Source: Priestia megaterium (lineage in GTDB: Bacteria; Bacillota; Bacilli; Bacillales; Bacillaceae_H). From it: a stretch of 64,000 nucleotides of DNA. Position numbers and translations under genes: made by a program. The stretch covers positions 595,061 to 659,060 of the forward strand of contig VTEF01000004.1 of assembly GCA_008180335.1 (NCBI GenBank). The letters run 5' to 3'. How positions within the stretch are numbered: position 1 is the stretch's first letter; each line of letters starts with the position of its first letter. A model generated the notes under the pieces. The model did not search any database and was not told the origin of the DNA. It saw only the letters and a list, made by a program, of their open reading frames with translations. Shown piece after piece: positions 34,169-45,317 of this stretch.

Positions 34169-36066
34169 TCCCATTCTTCATCATTCTCACTTTCAATTGG
34201 AAGTGTAAAATAAATAGCCGTTCCGTATCCTTCCTTACTATCTGCCCATATCCTTCCATCATGTGCTTCAATAATCTCTTTTGCAATCGCAAGACCTAAC
34301 CCTGTTCCGCCTAGCTTACGCGTTCTTGCTTTATCAACACGATAAAAACGTTCAAATATTTTAGTTAAGTTAGCTTTTGGAATTCCCATCCCTTGGTCTT
34401 TGATGCTTACTACAATCTCATGTGTATGTTGTTCAATTGAAAACGTAATGGTACCACCTTCTGGTGAATACTTAATTGCATTGGAAATAATATTATCTAA
34501 TACTTGGGTAATTTTATCTTGGTCTACTGCTACATAAATCGCTTCATTCGGCAAATCTCGTACAAATGAAATTCCTTGTTCAATCGTCATCTCAAAACGA
34601 TCAATAATATAATGATAAAATTTCACGAAATTAATCGGATCACGGCTAAAACGATAGTCTTGACTGTCCAGTTTAGACAATTGTAATAAATCATTTACCA
34701 TCCGAATCATTCGCTCTGTTTCTGTTTGTGTGACATGAAGAAAATTAGGAGCAAGCTCTTTATCTTCCCAAGCACCGTCTGCTAATGCATCTAAATAACT
34801 TCTCATAGTTGTTAATGGGGTACGCAATTCATGTGAAACATTTGCTACAAATTCTCGTCGATCTTGATCAATTTTCTCTTGTTCAGTAATATCATGCAGA
34901 ACAATAATAATCCCATTGATAAAGCCTGTTTCTTTTTGAATAGCAGACACAGTAGCTCTTAAAATAAACGGTTCCGTTTTCGTGCTAAAATCTAAAATTA
35001 ACGAATCTTGATTTGCTAGCAAACTCTCAAACGTATGCGCCTCCTCTAACCCTAATAGTGAAACGATCGGATCAGACAAAACTGTTTCACGTGAAACATT
35101 TAACATAGAAGCTGCTGGATCATTAATTAAAATCACGCGCCCTTTACGATCTGTTGCAATCACACCATCGGTCATATGCGCCAAAACAGAACTTAACTTT
35201 CTTCTTTCTCCCTCTGTTGTCGCTTGTGCTTCTTGAAGCTTTCGCGTTAAGTTATTAAACGTCAAGGCAAGTTGACCAATTTCATCATATCCGTAAACTT
35301 TGGCTTTGCGTGAAAAATTACCTTTTGCCATTTCTAATGCTTGTTTTCGCATTTCAGACATAGGTCGAGTAATTGTCTGTGCCAAAAATACACCTAGCAA
35401 TGCAGTAATCACTAAGGCAATCGTGGTTCCAGAGGCAAAAATGCTATTAATTTTTTTCATTTGTTCATAAACAGGCTCCATAGTAGCCATTAAGTATACT
35501 GCACCCAGGATTTCTTGATCTGACTGTATCGACTCTCCAATGTTTGGATCTAGTGATGTATTTGCACCAACATCATCTTGTAATCGAATAGGAACCGTAA
35601 GTACACGAATTCGGTCACCATTTTTTTGATCGACAAATACCTTATTCGACGCTGTACCTGCTAGTAATGCATTCGTCACCGACAACTGATTTGTCTTCTT
35701 ACCTACAATTTGTTCTGAATTTGGATTAGAGGTCCCGATAATTCGGCGGTTTTGATCGATAACACGCACTTCTAAAATATCTTTTGATGAGATCCCCTGC
35801 ATTGAAGTAAAATCTTTCAGAACGATTTCTAAATCTTCTTCGAGTGTAGGAGATGTATCATCTCGCTTTTTTTCAAGTTCCTGCTCAATATTGTAAGCGA
35901 GTAAACCTACTCGCTCAGTAATTGAATTTGTAAAGTTATTAACTAGCTCTTTTTCCAGTTGACGTACAAAATACACACCGATAATTTGCATCGCAATTAA
36001 AATAAGCAACACATAAATCAACACAAACTTTAAATGAATAGATTGTAAAAATCGGACTTTCTTCAT
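34165..36066 (-). CDS. walK: WalK (YycG) cell-wall sensor histidine kinase
   Basis: 633 residues. Membrane segment 1 (about 10-32), an extracytoplasmic Cache/PAS-like domain, segment 2 (about 205-228), HAMP, a cytoplasmic PAS (about 285-385), HisKA with the phosphorylated His in NVSHELRTPL (about 413), and HATPase with DNIISNAIKYSPEGG and GTGLGLAIAKEI. Essential kinase of the WalRK system controlling wall hydrolases. A perfect parS site (35083-35098) is embedded in the coding sequence, where it encodes NVSRETV in the PAS region. Confidence 0.96.
   Translation of the reverse strand: MKKVRFLQSIHLKFVLIYVLLILIAMQIIGVYFVRQLEKELVNNFTNSITERVGLLAYNIEQELEKKRDDTSPTLEEDLEIVLKDFTSMQGISSKDILEVRVIDQNRRIIGTSNPNSEQIVGKKTNQLSVTNALLAGTASNKVFVDQKNGDRIRVLTVPIRLQDDVGANTSLDPNIGESIQSDQEILGAVYLMATMEPVYEQMKKINSIFASGTTIALVITALLGVFLAQTITRPMSEMRKQALEMAKGNFSRKAKVYGYDEIGQLALTFNNLTRKLQEAQATTEGERRKLSSVLAHMTDGVIATDRKGRVILINDPAASMLNVSRETVLSDPIVSLLGLEEAHTFESLLANQDSLILDFSTKTEPFILRATVSAIQKETGFINGIIIVLHDITEQEKIDQDRREFVANVSHELRTPLTTMRSYLDALADGAWEDKELAPNFLHVTQTETERMIRMVNDLLQLSKLDSQDYRFSRDPINFVKFYHYIIDRFEMTIEQGISFVRDLPNEAIYVAVDQDKITQVLDNIISNAIKYSPEGGTITFSIEQHTHEIVVSIKDQGMGIPKANLTKIFERFYRVDKARTRKLGGTGLGLAIAKEIIEAHDGRIWADSKEGYGTAIYFTLPIESENDEEWE
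35083..35098. promoter_or_regulatory. parS centromere site, perfect match (inside walK)
   Basis: TGTTTCACGTGAAACA, fully palindromic and identical to the parS consensus of Bacillus. It should load Spo0J (ParB) about 24 kb left of oriC. Confidence 0.93.
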
Positions 36067-36073
36067 GGTATGA

Positions 36074-36781
36074 CTACTCCTGCTCAGGGCTACGTAAGTA
36101 ATAACCTACTCCGCGTCTTGTCACAATCCATGTAGGATGACTAGGATTATCTTCAATTTTTTCTCTCAGTCTTCGTACAGTTACATCGACTGTTCGGACA
36201 TCCCCAAAATAATCATAGCCCCAAACAGTTTGTAACAAGTGCTCGCGCGTCATCACTTGTCCAATATGTTTCGCTAAGTAGTGCAGTAATTCGAATTCAC
36301 GATGCGTCAGCTCAATCGTCTCTCCTCGTTTTGAGACAATATAAGCATCTGGATGAATCACAAGAGCTCCAATTGTAATTTCATTCGTTTCACTTTCCTC
36401 TGCAGTATTCGATACTTGTTGGTGTCTTCTTAAATTAGCTTTGACACGTGCCAGTAATTCACGTGTACTAAAAGGCTTTGTTACATAGTCATCTGCTCCT
36501 AATTCCAATCCTAACACCTTATCGATTTCAGAGTCTTTTGCTGTTAACATGATAATTGGCATATCATACTTTTTACGAACTTCTCGGCATACTTCCATTC
36601 CATCTTTTTGCGGAAGCATAATATCTAATAAAATCATCTCTGGCTGTACTTCTTCAACTTTCTCAAGGGCTTCAATGCCATCGTAAGCACAAAAAACCTC
36701 ATAGCCTTCTTTTTGTAAATTAAATTTTAAAATATCTGCAATTGGCTTTTCGTCATCTACTACTAAAATACGTTTATCCAT
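36074..36781 (-). CDS. walR: WalR (YycF) response regulator
   Basis: 235 residues, starting [18 protein letters not shown] as in relatives (ATG 36781; another ATG two codons upstream, at 36787, is closer to AAGGAG and possible). Receiver domain with acidic pocket VVDDE, phospho-Asp in ILLDIMLPQ and Lys in VTKPF; OmpR-type winged helix after residue 130. Essential activator of cell-wall remodelling genes. First gene of walRKHIJ-htrA, with 8 bp to walK. Confidence 0.96.
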   Translation of the reverse strand: MDKRILVVDDEKPIADILKFNLQKEGYEVFCAYDGIEALEKVEEVQPEMILLDIMLPQKDGMEVCREVRKKYDMPIIMLTAKDSEIDKVLGLELGADDYVTKPFSTRELLARVKANLRRHQQVSNTAEESETNEITIGALVIHPDAYIVSKRGETIELTHREFELLHYLAKHIGQVMTREHLLQTVWGYDYFGDVRTVDVTVRRLREKIEDNPSHPTWIVTRRGVGYYLRSPEQE

Positions 36782-36965
36782 GATCATCGTTCTCCTTTAT
36801 AATGTGGAACAAAAATATGAAAAGTGATATTCATAATGTTTGAATACACTAATTTTATTATACTTGATAACCCATTAATCGTCACAAGTTCACCCTCTAC
36901 TATACATGAACAATTATGATTTTCAAGCAATCATGTATGAGCAATATAAAGAAATGAACATAAAG

Positions 36966-37000
36966 AAAAAGCATGACTTTAAAATAAAGTCATGCTTTTT
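36966..37000 (-). terminator. Terminator of the tRNA gene cluster
   Basis: 16-bp perfect stem (AAAAAGCATGACTTTA and complement) with a 3-base loop, directly after tRNA-Phe on the minus strand, ending in a T run. Confidence 0.9.
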
Positions 37001-37001
37001 A

Positions 37002-37074
37002 TGGCTCGGGACGGAATCGAACCGCCGACACAAGGATTTTCAGTCCTTTGCTCTACCAACTGAGCTACCGAGCC
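37002..37074 (-). tRNA. tRNA-Phe (anticodon GAA)
   Basis: Cloverleaf with acceptor GGCTCGG/CCGAGCC, D arm AGCTC..GAGC, anticodon loop CTGAAAA and T arm GGTTCGATTCC. CCA is not encoded; a terminator follows at once. Last of four tRNA genes. Confidence 0.95.
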
Positions 37075-37083
37075 ATCTTAAAA

Positions 37084-37159
37084 TGGCGGTCCCGACGGGA
37101 ATCGAACCCGCGATCTCCTGCGTGACAGGCAGGCATGTTAACCGCTACACCACGGGACC
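37084..37159 (-). tRNA. tRNA-Asp (anticodon GTC)
   Basis: Acceptor GGTCCCG/CGGGACC, anticodon loop CTGTCAC, T arm GGGTTCGATTCCC, discriminator G. The 3' CCA is encoded here (37084-37086), unlike the other three. Confidence 0.95.
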
Positions 37160-37181
37160 TAAGCTATCTATATGTAAATAA

Positions 37182-37253
37182 TGACCCGTACGGGATTCGA
37201 ACCCGTGTTACCGCCGTGAAAGGGCGGTGTCTTAACCGCTTGACCAACGGGCC
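37182..37253 (-). tRNA. tRNA-Glu (anticodon TTC)
   Basis: Acceptor GGCCCGT/ACGGGTC with one G-T pair, anticodon loop CTTTCAC, T arm GGGTTCGAATCCC. CCA not encoded. Confidence 0.95.
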
Positions 37254-37268
37254 ATGCTAAAATAGAAA

Positions 37269-37341
37269 TGAGCCATGAAGGACTCGAACCTTCGACCCTC
37301 TGATTAAAAGTCAGATGCTCTACCAACTGAGCTAATGGCTC
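37269..37341 (-). tRNA. tRNA-Lys (anticodon TTT)
   Basis: Acceptor GAGCCAT/ATGGCTC, anticodon loop CTTTTAA, T arm AGGTTCGAGTCCT. CCA not encoded. First gene of the minus-strand cluster Lys-Glu-Asp-Phe. Confidence 0.95.
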
Positions 37342-37487
37342 ATGATATAATTATCAGCGACATTAATTATAATATCATAAATATAATAAAAGGTGCAATA
37401 TTTTTTTTGTTTTTTTATGAAATAATTTTGTTATTTATTTTGAGGTGGATCAACTATGGTTTTATCGGCTCACGATAATATTTATTT

Positions 37488-37531
37488 AAAAAGCTAGCGT
37501 TCAAGACAGATCACTTGAACGCTAGCTTTTT
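37488..37531 (-). terminator. Terminator of purA
   Basis: Stem of 18 bp (AAAAAGCTAGCGTTCAAG and complement) with a loop of about 8 bases and T tails on both strands; 11 bp after the purA stop. Confidence 0.93.
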
Positions 37532-37541
37532 TAGTTTAAAT

Positions 37542-38831
<1,290 letters not shown>

Positions 38832-38888
38832 TTAAGCACCTCCGCTTAGTAAGCAACAGCTCACTACGACATAATTTAACCGTAGATA

Positions 38889-38973
38889 AGTGTATCAATT
38901 TATCCTAACAAAGTCAATTAAATCCGAACAATTTAACCAAAAACAAACTCTATATATAGTATTTTTCCGAACA
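38889..38973 (-). promoter_or_regulatory. purA promoter with two PurBox-like sites
   Basis: On the minus strand, TTGACT (38912-38917) and TACACT (38889-38894) are 17 bp apart, a good sigma-A promoter. CCGAACA occurs upstream at 38924-38930 and 38967-38973 in A/T-rich settings, as in the PurR boxes of B. subtilis purA. Both copies face the same way, whereas B. subtilis pairs are usually inverted, so the second is less certain. Confidence 0.6.
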
Positions 38974-38987
38974 TCAATGTTTTTTCT

Positions 38988-39015
38988 CACTAAAAAAACC
39001 TCTCAATTAGAGAGG
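38988..39015 (-). terminator. Terminator of dnaB
   Basis: Stem AACCTCTC/GAGAGGTT with a short loop, followed on the minus strand by TTTTTTTAG. It abuts the dnaB stop. Confidence 0.85.
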
Positions 39016-40380
39016 TTACGCACCTGGTGGAATACCTGAATCATCAAACCTTCGTTCAAGGTTCACAAACTTATTGTATTCTTTTACAAATGCTAGCTGT
39101 ACGGTACCTACTGGACCATTACGTTGCTTTGCAATGATGATTTCAATAATATTTTGATTTTCAGTATCTTTTTCATAATAATCTTCGCGATATAAAAATG
39201 CTACAATATCTGCATCTTGCTCGATACTTCCCGATTCACGAATATCAGACATCATTGGCCGTTTATCTTGCCTTTGTTCTACTCCACGAGACAACTGAGA
39301 TAGTGCAATCACAGGAACTTGTAGTTCACGAGCAAGTGCCTTTAACGAACGTGAAATCTCAGATACTTCCTGTTGACGGTTTTCACCGCCTCGCCCATTT
39401 CCTTGAATCAATTGCAAGTAATCGATTAAAATCATTCCGAGTCCACCTTCTTGCTTGAGACGCCGGCATTTTGACCGTATCTCTCCAACACGAACACCTG
39501 GTGTATCATCAATATATATTCCTGCATTAGACAATGAACCCATGGCCATTGTCAGCTTGCCCCAGTCTTCAGAAGTTAGTGAACCCGTTCTTAATCTTTG
39601 CGCATCAATGTTTCCTTCTGCACAAAGCATCCTCATGACAAGCTGCTCAGCTCCCATCTCTAAACTGAAGATCGCCACATTCTCTTCCGTCTTTGTTGCT
39701 ACGTTTTGCGCAATATTTAACGCAAAGGCTGTTTTTCCTACTGACGGACGGGCGGCCACAATAATCAAATCGTTTCGTTGAAACCCAGCTGTCATACGAT
39801 CTAAATCTGTAAACCCAGTTGGAATTCCTGTAATATCTCCTTTGCGATTATGCAATACTTCAATATTGTCATACGTCTGAACCAATACATCTTTAATATT
39901 TTGAAACACACCTGTGTTTTTTCGCTGCGCAACTTCAAGAATATTTTTTTCGGCTTCGTTTAACAAAACCTCTACTTCATCTTCTCTTGCATAACCTTCT
40001 GAAGCAATATCAGTAGCAGTCCGTATAAGTCTTCGTAAAATCGATTTTTCTTCTACAATTTTTGCATAATACTCAACATTCGCTGCCGTCGGCACTGAAT
40101 TGGCTAAATCACTTAAATAAGATACCCCGCCAACTTCTTCTAAAATTTTCTGATCAGCTAAGTCGGCTGTAACGGTAACTAAATCTACCGGTTCACCTTG
40201 ATCTGAAAGCCTTAGCATACATGTAAAGATTTTTTGATGTGCTGCTCGATAAAAATCTTCTGGAATCAGTAATTCAGATGCTAATGTTAAAGAAGATGGC
40301 TCTAGGAAAATCGCCCCTAGCACTGCTTGTTCAGCTTCAATATTTTGAGGCGGCAGACGATCATTAAAAAGATCACTCAT
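39016..40380 (-). CDS. dnaB: Replicative DNA helicase (DnaB; DnaC in B. subtilis naming)
   Basis: 454 residues. N-terminal helical domain (NIEAEQAVLGAIFLEP, residues about 12-110), linker, then RecA-like motor with Walker A RPSVGKTAF, Walker B MILIDYLQL, and the C-terminal Arg-finger region RESGSIEQDADIV. Hexameric helicase that unwinds DNA ahead of the replisome. In B. subtilis this gene is dnaC, while dnaB names a loader protein there. Downstream of rplI, separated by 144 bp with a strong hairpin. Confidence 0.97.
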   Translation of the reverse strand: MSDLFNDRLPPQNIEAEQAVLGAIFLEPSSLTLASELLIPEDFYRAAHQKIFTCMLRLSDQGEPVDLVTVTADLADQKILEEVGGVSYLSDLANSVPTAANVEYYAKIVEEKSILRRLIRTATDIASEGYAREDEVEVLLNEAEKNILEVAQRKNTGVFQNIKDVLVQTYDNIEVLHNRKGDITGIPTGFTDLDRMTAGFQRNDLIIVAARPSVGKTAFALNIAQNVATKTEENVAIFSLEMGAEQLVMRMLCAEGNIDAQRLRTGSLTSEDWGKLTMAMGSLSNAGIYIDDTPGVRVGEIRSKCRRLKQEGGLGMILIDYLQLIQGNGRGGENRQQEVSEISRSLKALARELQVPVIALSQLSRGVEQRQDKRPMMSDIRESGSIEQDADIVAFLYREDYYEKDTENQNIIEIIIAKQRNGPVGTVQLAFVKEYNKFVNLERRFDDSGIPPGA

Positions 40381-40426
40381 AGTTTCTATGCCTCTCTTAT
40401 TTTAATATCCTTATTTTTCTTCTGGG

Positions 40427-40472
40427 GTAAATGTTGGCGCGAACAAAAATAAGTGTCCGCGCCAACATTTAC
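40427..40472. repeat. 15-bp-stem hairpin between rplI and dnaB, without T run
   Basis: Arms at 40427-40441 and 40458-40472 (GTAAATGTTGGCGCG and exact complement) around a 16-base loop. Neither strand has the T run of a terminator, so it may shape or stabilise the mRNA between the two genes. Confidence 0.8.
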
Positions 40473-40524
40473 ATGTATTGAATTTCAATTTGATCTAACA
40501 AGAAAAAGCTTCTCTATATTTATC

Positions 40525-40974
40525 TTACTTTTGCTCTTGTACGTGTACTTTTACAGTAGCTGTTACTTCTGGGTGTAATTTAACAGGAACATTTGTATAT
40601 CCCAGCGCGCGAATTGCATCATTTAATTCAATCTTACGCTTATCAATTTTAATATTGTGCTTTTTCTTTAATTCTTCTGCAATTTGTTTACTTGTAATAG
40701 AACCAAAAAGGCGGCCGCCTTCACCAGACTTGGCCATTAATTCGACGGTTAGTGCTTCAAGTGTCTTTTTCAATTCTTTACTTTTTTCTAGCTCTGCAGC
40801 TGCTTCTTTTTCTTCTTTTTTCTTTTGAGCATCTAATACTTTTACATTTCCGCCCGTTGCTTCAACCGCTAATCCGTTTTTTAGTAAAAAGTTGTGAGCA
40901 TATCCATCTGCTACGTTTTTCACTTCACCTTTTTTACCTTTGCCTTTTACATCTTTTAAGAAAATAACCTTCAT
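40525..40974 (-). CDS. rplI: 50S ribosomal protein L9
   Basis: 149 residues: [20 protein letters not shown] is the L9 N-terminal RNA-binding domain, followed by the long helix (about 41-75) and C-terminal domain. Binds 23S rRNA near the L1 side. Its ATG overlaps the gdpP stop (ATGA). Confidence 0.97.
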   Translation of the reverse strand: MKVIFLKDVKGKGKKGEVKNVADGYAHNFLLKNGLAVEATGGNVKVLDAQKKKEEKEAAAELEKSKELKKTLEALTVELMAKSGEGGRLFGSITSKQIAEELKKKHNIKIDKRKIELNDAIRALGYTNVPVKLHPEVTATVKVHVQEQK

Positions 40975-42944
40975 GATTTCTTCCCTCCGTCTAAATATTC
41001 ATCAATCGCTTGCTTTAACCGCTCTTCGGCTTGGTCAAGCGTAATATCGTGTAATTGAGTAGCGGCATTTGTTAAATGGCCCCCACCTTGTAAACTTTCC
41101 ATAATAACTTGCACGTTAATATCACCAAGCGAACGTGCACTAATGCCCACTAACTGATCTCTCCGTTTTGAGATGACAAATGATGCAACTACTCCACTAA
41201 TCGATAGCAGTGTATCTGCTGCTTGTGCAATCAGCACTTGATCATACGCTTCTTCTTCTTCCGCTCGAGAAATGGCAATCCCTGCTTTATAAATTTCCGC
41301 GTGTTCAATAAAACGAGCTCGCTGCACATATTGCGTAATATCTTCTTTTAGAAACTTCTGGACTAAAACAGTATCCGCCCCTTGTGATCTCAAAAAAGAT
41401 GCTGCGTCAAATGTACGAGAACCAGTTCGCAGTGTGAAACTCTTTGTATCGACAATAATTCCTGCCAAAAGAGCAGTGGCTTCTAGCATATCAATTTTGA
41501 AACGCTTCGGTTGATACTCTAATAATTCTGTGACAAGTTCAGCCGTTGAAGAAGCATACGGCTCCATATATACAAGTAATGGATCCTCAATAAAATCCTC
41601 ACCACGTCTATGATGATCAATGACCACTACATGTTCTACGCGATTTAATAAACGCTCTTCAATCACAAGTGATGGCTTATGTGTATCTACCACAACTAAC
41701 AGCGTATCATCAGTTACAAGAGTAAGTGCCTCTTCTCGGGTAATAAATCGTTCCCAAAGAGCTGAACTTTTTTTAATTTCTTCTAGTAACCTTTTTACTC
41801 CTGTATCAATATGCTCGGGATCTAAAACAATAAACCCTTCTTTTTGATTTACTTGAGCGACTTTTAGAATTCCAATTGCAGCTCCGATTGCATCCATATC
41901 TGGATATTTATGCCCCATGATAATCACATTTTCACTTTCAGTAATTAATTCTTTTAATGCATGGGAAATCACTCTCGCTCGAACTCTGGTACGCTTTTCC
42001 ATCGGGTTTGTTTTTCCACCGTAAAACTTTACTTTTCCATTTGGCTGCTTAATCGCTACTTGGTCACCACCACGACCAAGTGCTAAATCTAAGCTCGACT
42101 GCGCTAACGTCCCTAACTCTGGTAAAGTGGTAACACCAGCTCCAATTCCAACACTTAATGTAAGCGGTATATTTTGTTTAGAGGTCTCTTCACGAACTTG
42201 ATCTAAAATAGAAAATTTATTTCGTTCTAAATGAACAAGAATTTGCTCGTTCATGATAGCGATGAACTTATCAGAAGATGTTCGTTTAATAAAAATACCA
42301 TATTCATGAGCCCAGCGGTTCAATAAAGAGGTTACTTGGCTGTTTAAATTACTTTTGACTTGATCATCTATTCCTTGCGTTAACTCATCATAATTATCTA
42401 AGAAGATGATACCTAAACTGGTTCGTTCATCATCATATAATTTTTCAATCTCAACCTGCTCTGTAATATCAAAGAAATAAAGCAAACGCTCTTCTCTTTT
42501 CATGATGGCTTTAAACTTTCGATCATGTAAAGTAATAATTTCTGACTCTACCTCTTGCTTAATAAGTGGAACTACACTTTCTGCTACATCATAAAGTGAA
42601 CGGCTCACTAACGAGTCTTGATTAAAACAAGACGCGAGAAAAGGATTTGTCCATTCAATTTGATAGTCATCATTAAACAGCATAATTCCAATTGGCATTT
42701 CCATTAATGCCTCTTCGCCTACTTTTTTCAGCCGATGAGAAAGCATCGAGATATATTTCTCAAACTCATCAGACAACATTCGTTCCATTTTAATAAATAA
42801 AAGAAGGCTACCCAACAACAGTAAAAACCCTACTGCCCCTATTATCCAATTATGATAGGTCACTACTCCTACTAAAATCAGAGCAATGCTATATAATAAA
42901 TAAAATGGATAACGAATAATGTTCTTCTTGGTAAAGACAGGCAT
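40971..42944 (-). CDS. gdpP: Cyclic-di-AMP phosphodiesterase GdpP (YybT)
   Basis: 657 residues: two membrane helices (about 12-50), a PAS domain (heme-binding in relatives), a degenerate GGDEF domain (about 170-300), then DHH/DHHA1. Catalytic motifs [12 protein letters not shown] (about 342) and [10 protein letters not shown] (about 450) are intact. Hydrolyses c-di-AMP to pApA, controlling osmotic balance, wall homeostasis and beta-lactam tolerance. Lies between yybS and rplI as in B. subtilis. Confidence 0.95.
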   Translation of the reverse strand: MPVFTKKNIIRYPFYLLYSIALILVGVVTYHNWIIGAVGFLLLLGSLLLFIKMERMLSDEFEKYISMLSHRLKKVGEEALMEMPIGIMLFNDDYQIEWTNPFLASCFNQDSLVSRSLYDVAESVVPLIKQEVESEIITLHDRKFKAIMKREERLLYFFDITEQVEIEKLYDDERTSLGIIFLDNYDELTQGIDDQVKSNLNSQVTSLLNRWAHEYGIFIKRTSSDKFIAIMNEQILVHLERNKFSILDQVREETSKQNIPLTLSVGIGAGVTTLPELGTLAQSSLDLALGRGGDQVAIKQPNGKVKFYGGKTNPMEKRTRVRARVISHALKELITESENVIIMGHKYPDMDAIGAAIGILKVAQVNQKEGFIVLDPEHIDTGVKRLLEEIKKSSALWERFITREEALTLVTDDTLLVVVDTHKPSLVIEERLLNRVEHVVVIDHHRRGEDFIEDPLLVYMEPYASSTAELVTELLEYQPKRFKIDMLEATALLAGIIVDTKSFTLRTGSRTFDAASFLRSQGADTVLVQKFLKEDITQYVQRARFIEHAEIYKAGIAISRAEEEEAYDQVLIAQAADTLLSISGVVASFVISKRRDQLVGISARSLGDINVQVIMESLQGGGHLTNAATQLHDITLDQAEERLKQAIDEYLDGGKKS

Positions 42945-42983
42945 CCATTTCAGCTCCTAATCTTTAAGTTCCACAATGTCTTT

Positions 42984-43928
42984 TTACATAGATTTGTGTT
43001 TATTTTTTCTTAAATTAAACCCTAAGTCAATTATACCTAAGATACGTACAAATTGAAGGAGAATTGGAACAAATAGTGATAAAATCGTTACGACAATCGG
43101 AACGGCTTTTGTATAACCTTTTTGATCAGAAAAATAAAAGATAAATGAAAATCCCTGCAGCAACACTAACATTTGTAAACCCATCATAACATTCAAAACT
43201 GCAATAAACATGAATGAACCTTCTTCAAAATTAAAAGAAGGGAACGATAGGATTAAGGCAATTAAATAGTACCAAATAATACTTTTGGGCAACTGTAACT
43301 CACGAAATGGCGGAAAAGATTGTACTTGATGTCCCATCCGCTTTAAAATTGGGGTTGCAATCAATTGTGAGAAAAACGCAAAAGCGAAGCCAAACATAAC
43401 AATAAACAATGGCAGTAAATATTTAAATGTTGTAAACGCGTCGCGCACTTGCTGCACTTGTTCTTCTGACACTGTCTGCCCTAGACTCTCCATCATTAAT
43501 ACACTTTGCTGAATCGATTCATTTAACGTTGTCGTAAGTTGCTCCATTAAATTAATATTAACAAATAAACTTACTCCAACAAATAAGAGAAGCAAACTAA
43601 AACTAAAAGCAATTGTTCCGCTCGTTAAAATCACATATCGTTTTTTTCCCTGCTGATAAAAATAACCAATAAAAATCCCGCTTATTCCAAAAAGAAAGGT
43701 TAGTGGAACCGTCATAACAGTTCCAAATAACAGCGTGAGCAATAAACTTACAACAAAGAATAAAATCGATTTTTGCCACCCATGTCGTACCGTATACACA
43801 ATAAACGGCACCGCTAATGCAACTGTCAAAATCCCTCCAATAACAGGTACATATAGCGAAAATAATAATAGGGCAATAAATAACGCTAATAATGCCGCGC
43901 CTTCTGTTATATATCGAATTCCTTTCAC
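42984..43928 (-). CDS. yybS: YybS-family (DUF2232) membrane protein
   Basis: 314 residues with about eight hydrophobic segments and a basic C-terminal tail. Conserved position upstream of gdpP and sequence style identify it as YybS (DUF2232). It may act as an ECF-like or transporter subunit; function not established. 39 bp separate it from gdpP. Confidence 0.88.
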   Translation of the reverse strand: MKGIRYITEGAALLALFIALLLFSLYVPVIGGILTVALAVPFIVYTVRHGWQKSILFFVVSLLLTLLFGTVMTVPLTFLFGISGIFIGYFYQQGKKRYVILTSGTIAFSFSLLLLFVGVSLFVNINLMEQLTTTLNESIQQSVLMMESLGQTVSEEQVQQVRDAFTTFKYLLPLFIVMFGFAFAFFSQLIATPILKRMGHQVQSFPPFRELQLPKSIIWYYLIALILSFPSFNFEEGSFMFIAVLNVMMGLQMLVLLQGFSFIFYFSDQKGYTKAVPIVVTILSLFVPILLQFVRILGIIDLGFNLRKNKHKSM

Positions 43929-44014
43929 AACTCCACCTCGTCCTGCATAAACTATTATTTATTTTATCGATTCATCTCTGGAGAAGCAACTATTTCACCA
44001 ATTGATTTATATGT

Positions 44015-44053
44015 AAAAAGAGACAGTAAGGAGTTTCCTTACTGTCTCTTTTT
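44015..44053 (-). terminator. Terminator of rpsF-ssb-rpsR operon
   Basis: Stem AAAAAGAGACAGTAAGGA and its complement with a very short loop, T runs both sides, 11 bp after the rpsR stop. Confidence 0.93.
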
Positions 44054-44063
44054 ATACCGTTCA

Positions 44064-44303
44064 TTATTCACCTGAAACATATGGTAATAATGCCATTTGA
44101 CGAGCGCGTTTAATAGCGATCGTTAATTTACGTTGGTATTTAGCGCTTGTTCCTGTTACACGACGAGGTAAAATTTTACCACGCTCTGAAACGAATTTTT
44201 TAAGCATATCTACATCTTTGTAATCGATGTGAGTGATTCCGTTTGCTGTAAAGAAACAAACTTTACGACGTCTGTTACGTCCACCTTTACGTCCACCTGC
44301 CAT
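44064..44303 (-). CDS. rpsR: 30S ribosomal protein S18
   Basis: 79 residues: basic start [14 protein letters not shown] with a Cys after it (KVCFF), then the S18 fold ([17 protein letters not shown]). Partner of S6 in the 30S platform. AGGAGG precedes the ATG. Third gene of rpsF-ssb-rpsR. Confidence 0.97.
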   Translation of the reverse strand: MAGGRKGGRNRRRKVCFFTANGITHIDYKDVDMLKKFVSERGKILPRRVTGTSAKYQRKLTIAIKRARQMALLPYVSGE

Positions 44304-44354
44304 TTTGATACGCCTCCTTCCTACTACAAAATCTACACTCCGTACACTACCATT

Positions 44355-44855
44355 TTAAAATGGTAGATCATCATCTGAAATGTCAATTGTTTCACCGTTA
44401 TTTGCAAACGGATCATTATCAACACGAGTATAACCTTGATTACCTGAGTTACGGTTCTGATCATCTCCAAATGGAGAGCCTTGTCCAGATCCTCCAGCGT
44501 TAGCAAAGTTATTGCGTTGCATATCCCCGCCACCACTTCTTGGCTCTAAAAATTGCACACTTTCCGCTACAACTTCTGTTACATAAACTCGACGACCGTC
44601 TTGTCCTTCATAACTACGAGTCTGTAAGCGACCATCAACACCAGCTAAACTACCTTTTTTCAAAAAGTTCGCCACATTTTCAGCAGGACGACGCCATACA
44701 ACACAGTTAATAAAGTCTGCATCACGTTCACCCTGTTGATTGGTAAATGTACGGTTTACTGCTAATGTGAATGTTGCAACTGCAGCTCCATTGGGGGTAT
44801 AACGTAATTCAGGATCTTTCGTTAAGCGTCCTACTAGAATTACGCGATTCATCAT
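44355..44855 (-). CDS. ssb: Single-stranded DNA-binding protein
   Basis: 166 residues from ATG 44855 ([10 protein letters not shown], as in SsbA), 8 bp after AAGGAG. OB fold (about 1-105) with the [15 protein letters not shown] strand, a Gly/Asn-rich flexible linker, and the acidic protein-interaction tip DISDDDLPF. Essential replication SSB. Between rpsF and rpsR. Confidence 0.97.
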   Translation of the reverse strand: MMNRVILVGRLTKDPELRYTPNGAAVATFTLAVNRTFTNQQGERDADFINCVVWRRPAENVANFLKKGSLAGVDGRLQTRSYEGQDGRRVYVTEVVAESVQFLEPRSGGGDMQRNNFANAGGSGQGSPFGDDQNRNSGNQGYTRVDNDPFANNGETIDISDDDLPF

Positions 44856-44900
44856 CAGAACCACTCCTTAAGGATTAAAACTATTTATTTAAACGTTTAA

Positions 44901-45188
44901 TTATGCTTCTTGTTTAACAACGATATGACGGATGATGTCTTCGTTGATTTTTGCAAGACGATCAAATTCAGAAACTGCTTCTGAAGTAGCCGCCACGTCA
45001 AGAATCATGTAGTAACCGTCACGGAAATCGTTGATTTCATATGCTAAACGACGCTTACCCCATTCTTTTACATTTGCAATCTCAGCACCATTTTCAGTTA
45101 AAACGCCATTGAAACGCTCAACTAATGCTTTCTTTGCTTCGTCATCAATGTTTGGACGGATGATGTACATTACTTCATACTTTCTCAT
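44901..45188 (-). CDS. rpsF: 30S ribosomal protein S6
   Basis: 95 residues from ATG 45188, chosen because AGGAGGTGA lies 5 bp upstream. Ferredoxin-like S6 fold: [37 protein letters not shown]. Forms the S6:S18 pair with the rpsR product; first gene of the operon, likely autoregulated through its leader. Confidence 0.97.
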   Translation of the reverse strand: MRKYEVMYIIRPNIDDEAKKALVERFNGVLTENGAEIANVKEWGKRRLAYEINDFRDGYYMILDVAATSEAVSEFDRLAKINEDIIRHIVVKQEA

Positions 45189-45194
45189 CACTGT

Positions 45195-45230
45195 CACCTC
45201 CTTTTGGTCTAACGGCCCAATAATGGGCAA
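45195..45230 (-). promoter_or_regulatory. Candidate S6:S18 autoregulatory leader of rpsF
   Basis: The leader folds GCCCA-UUAU-UGGGC followed by a CCG trinucleotide (minus strand of 45212-45228), just before the ribosome-binding site. A hairpin with adjacent CCG is the known S6:S18-binding mimic of 16S rRNA. Structure is seen; binding is inferred. Confidence 0.45.
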
Positions 45231-45317
45231 GGAGCAATAAAAATATTACTCACGAATTAAAATTATAGCATATCAATATATGAAGCGCAATACGTTTCCC
45301 ATGCACTCTACTAAATA

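Noticed and set aside
36906..37181. 91-codon plus-strand frame ending CVTGRHVNRYTTGPKL
   Set aside because: It runs antisense through two tRNA genes; this is a well-known spurious translation of tRNA DNA.
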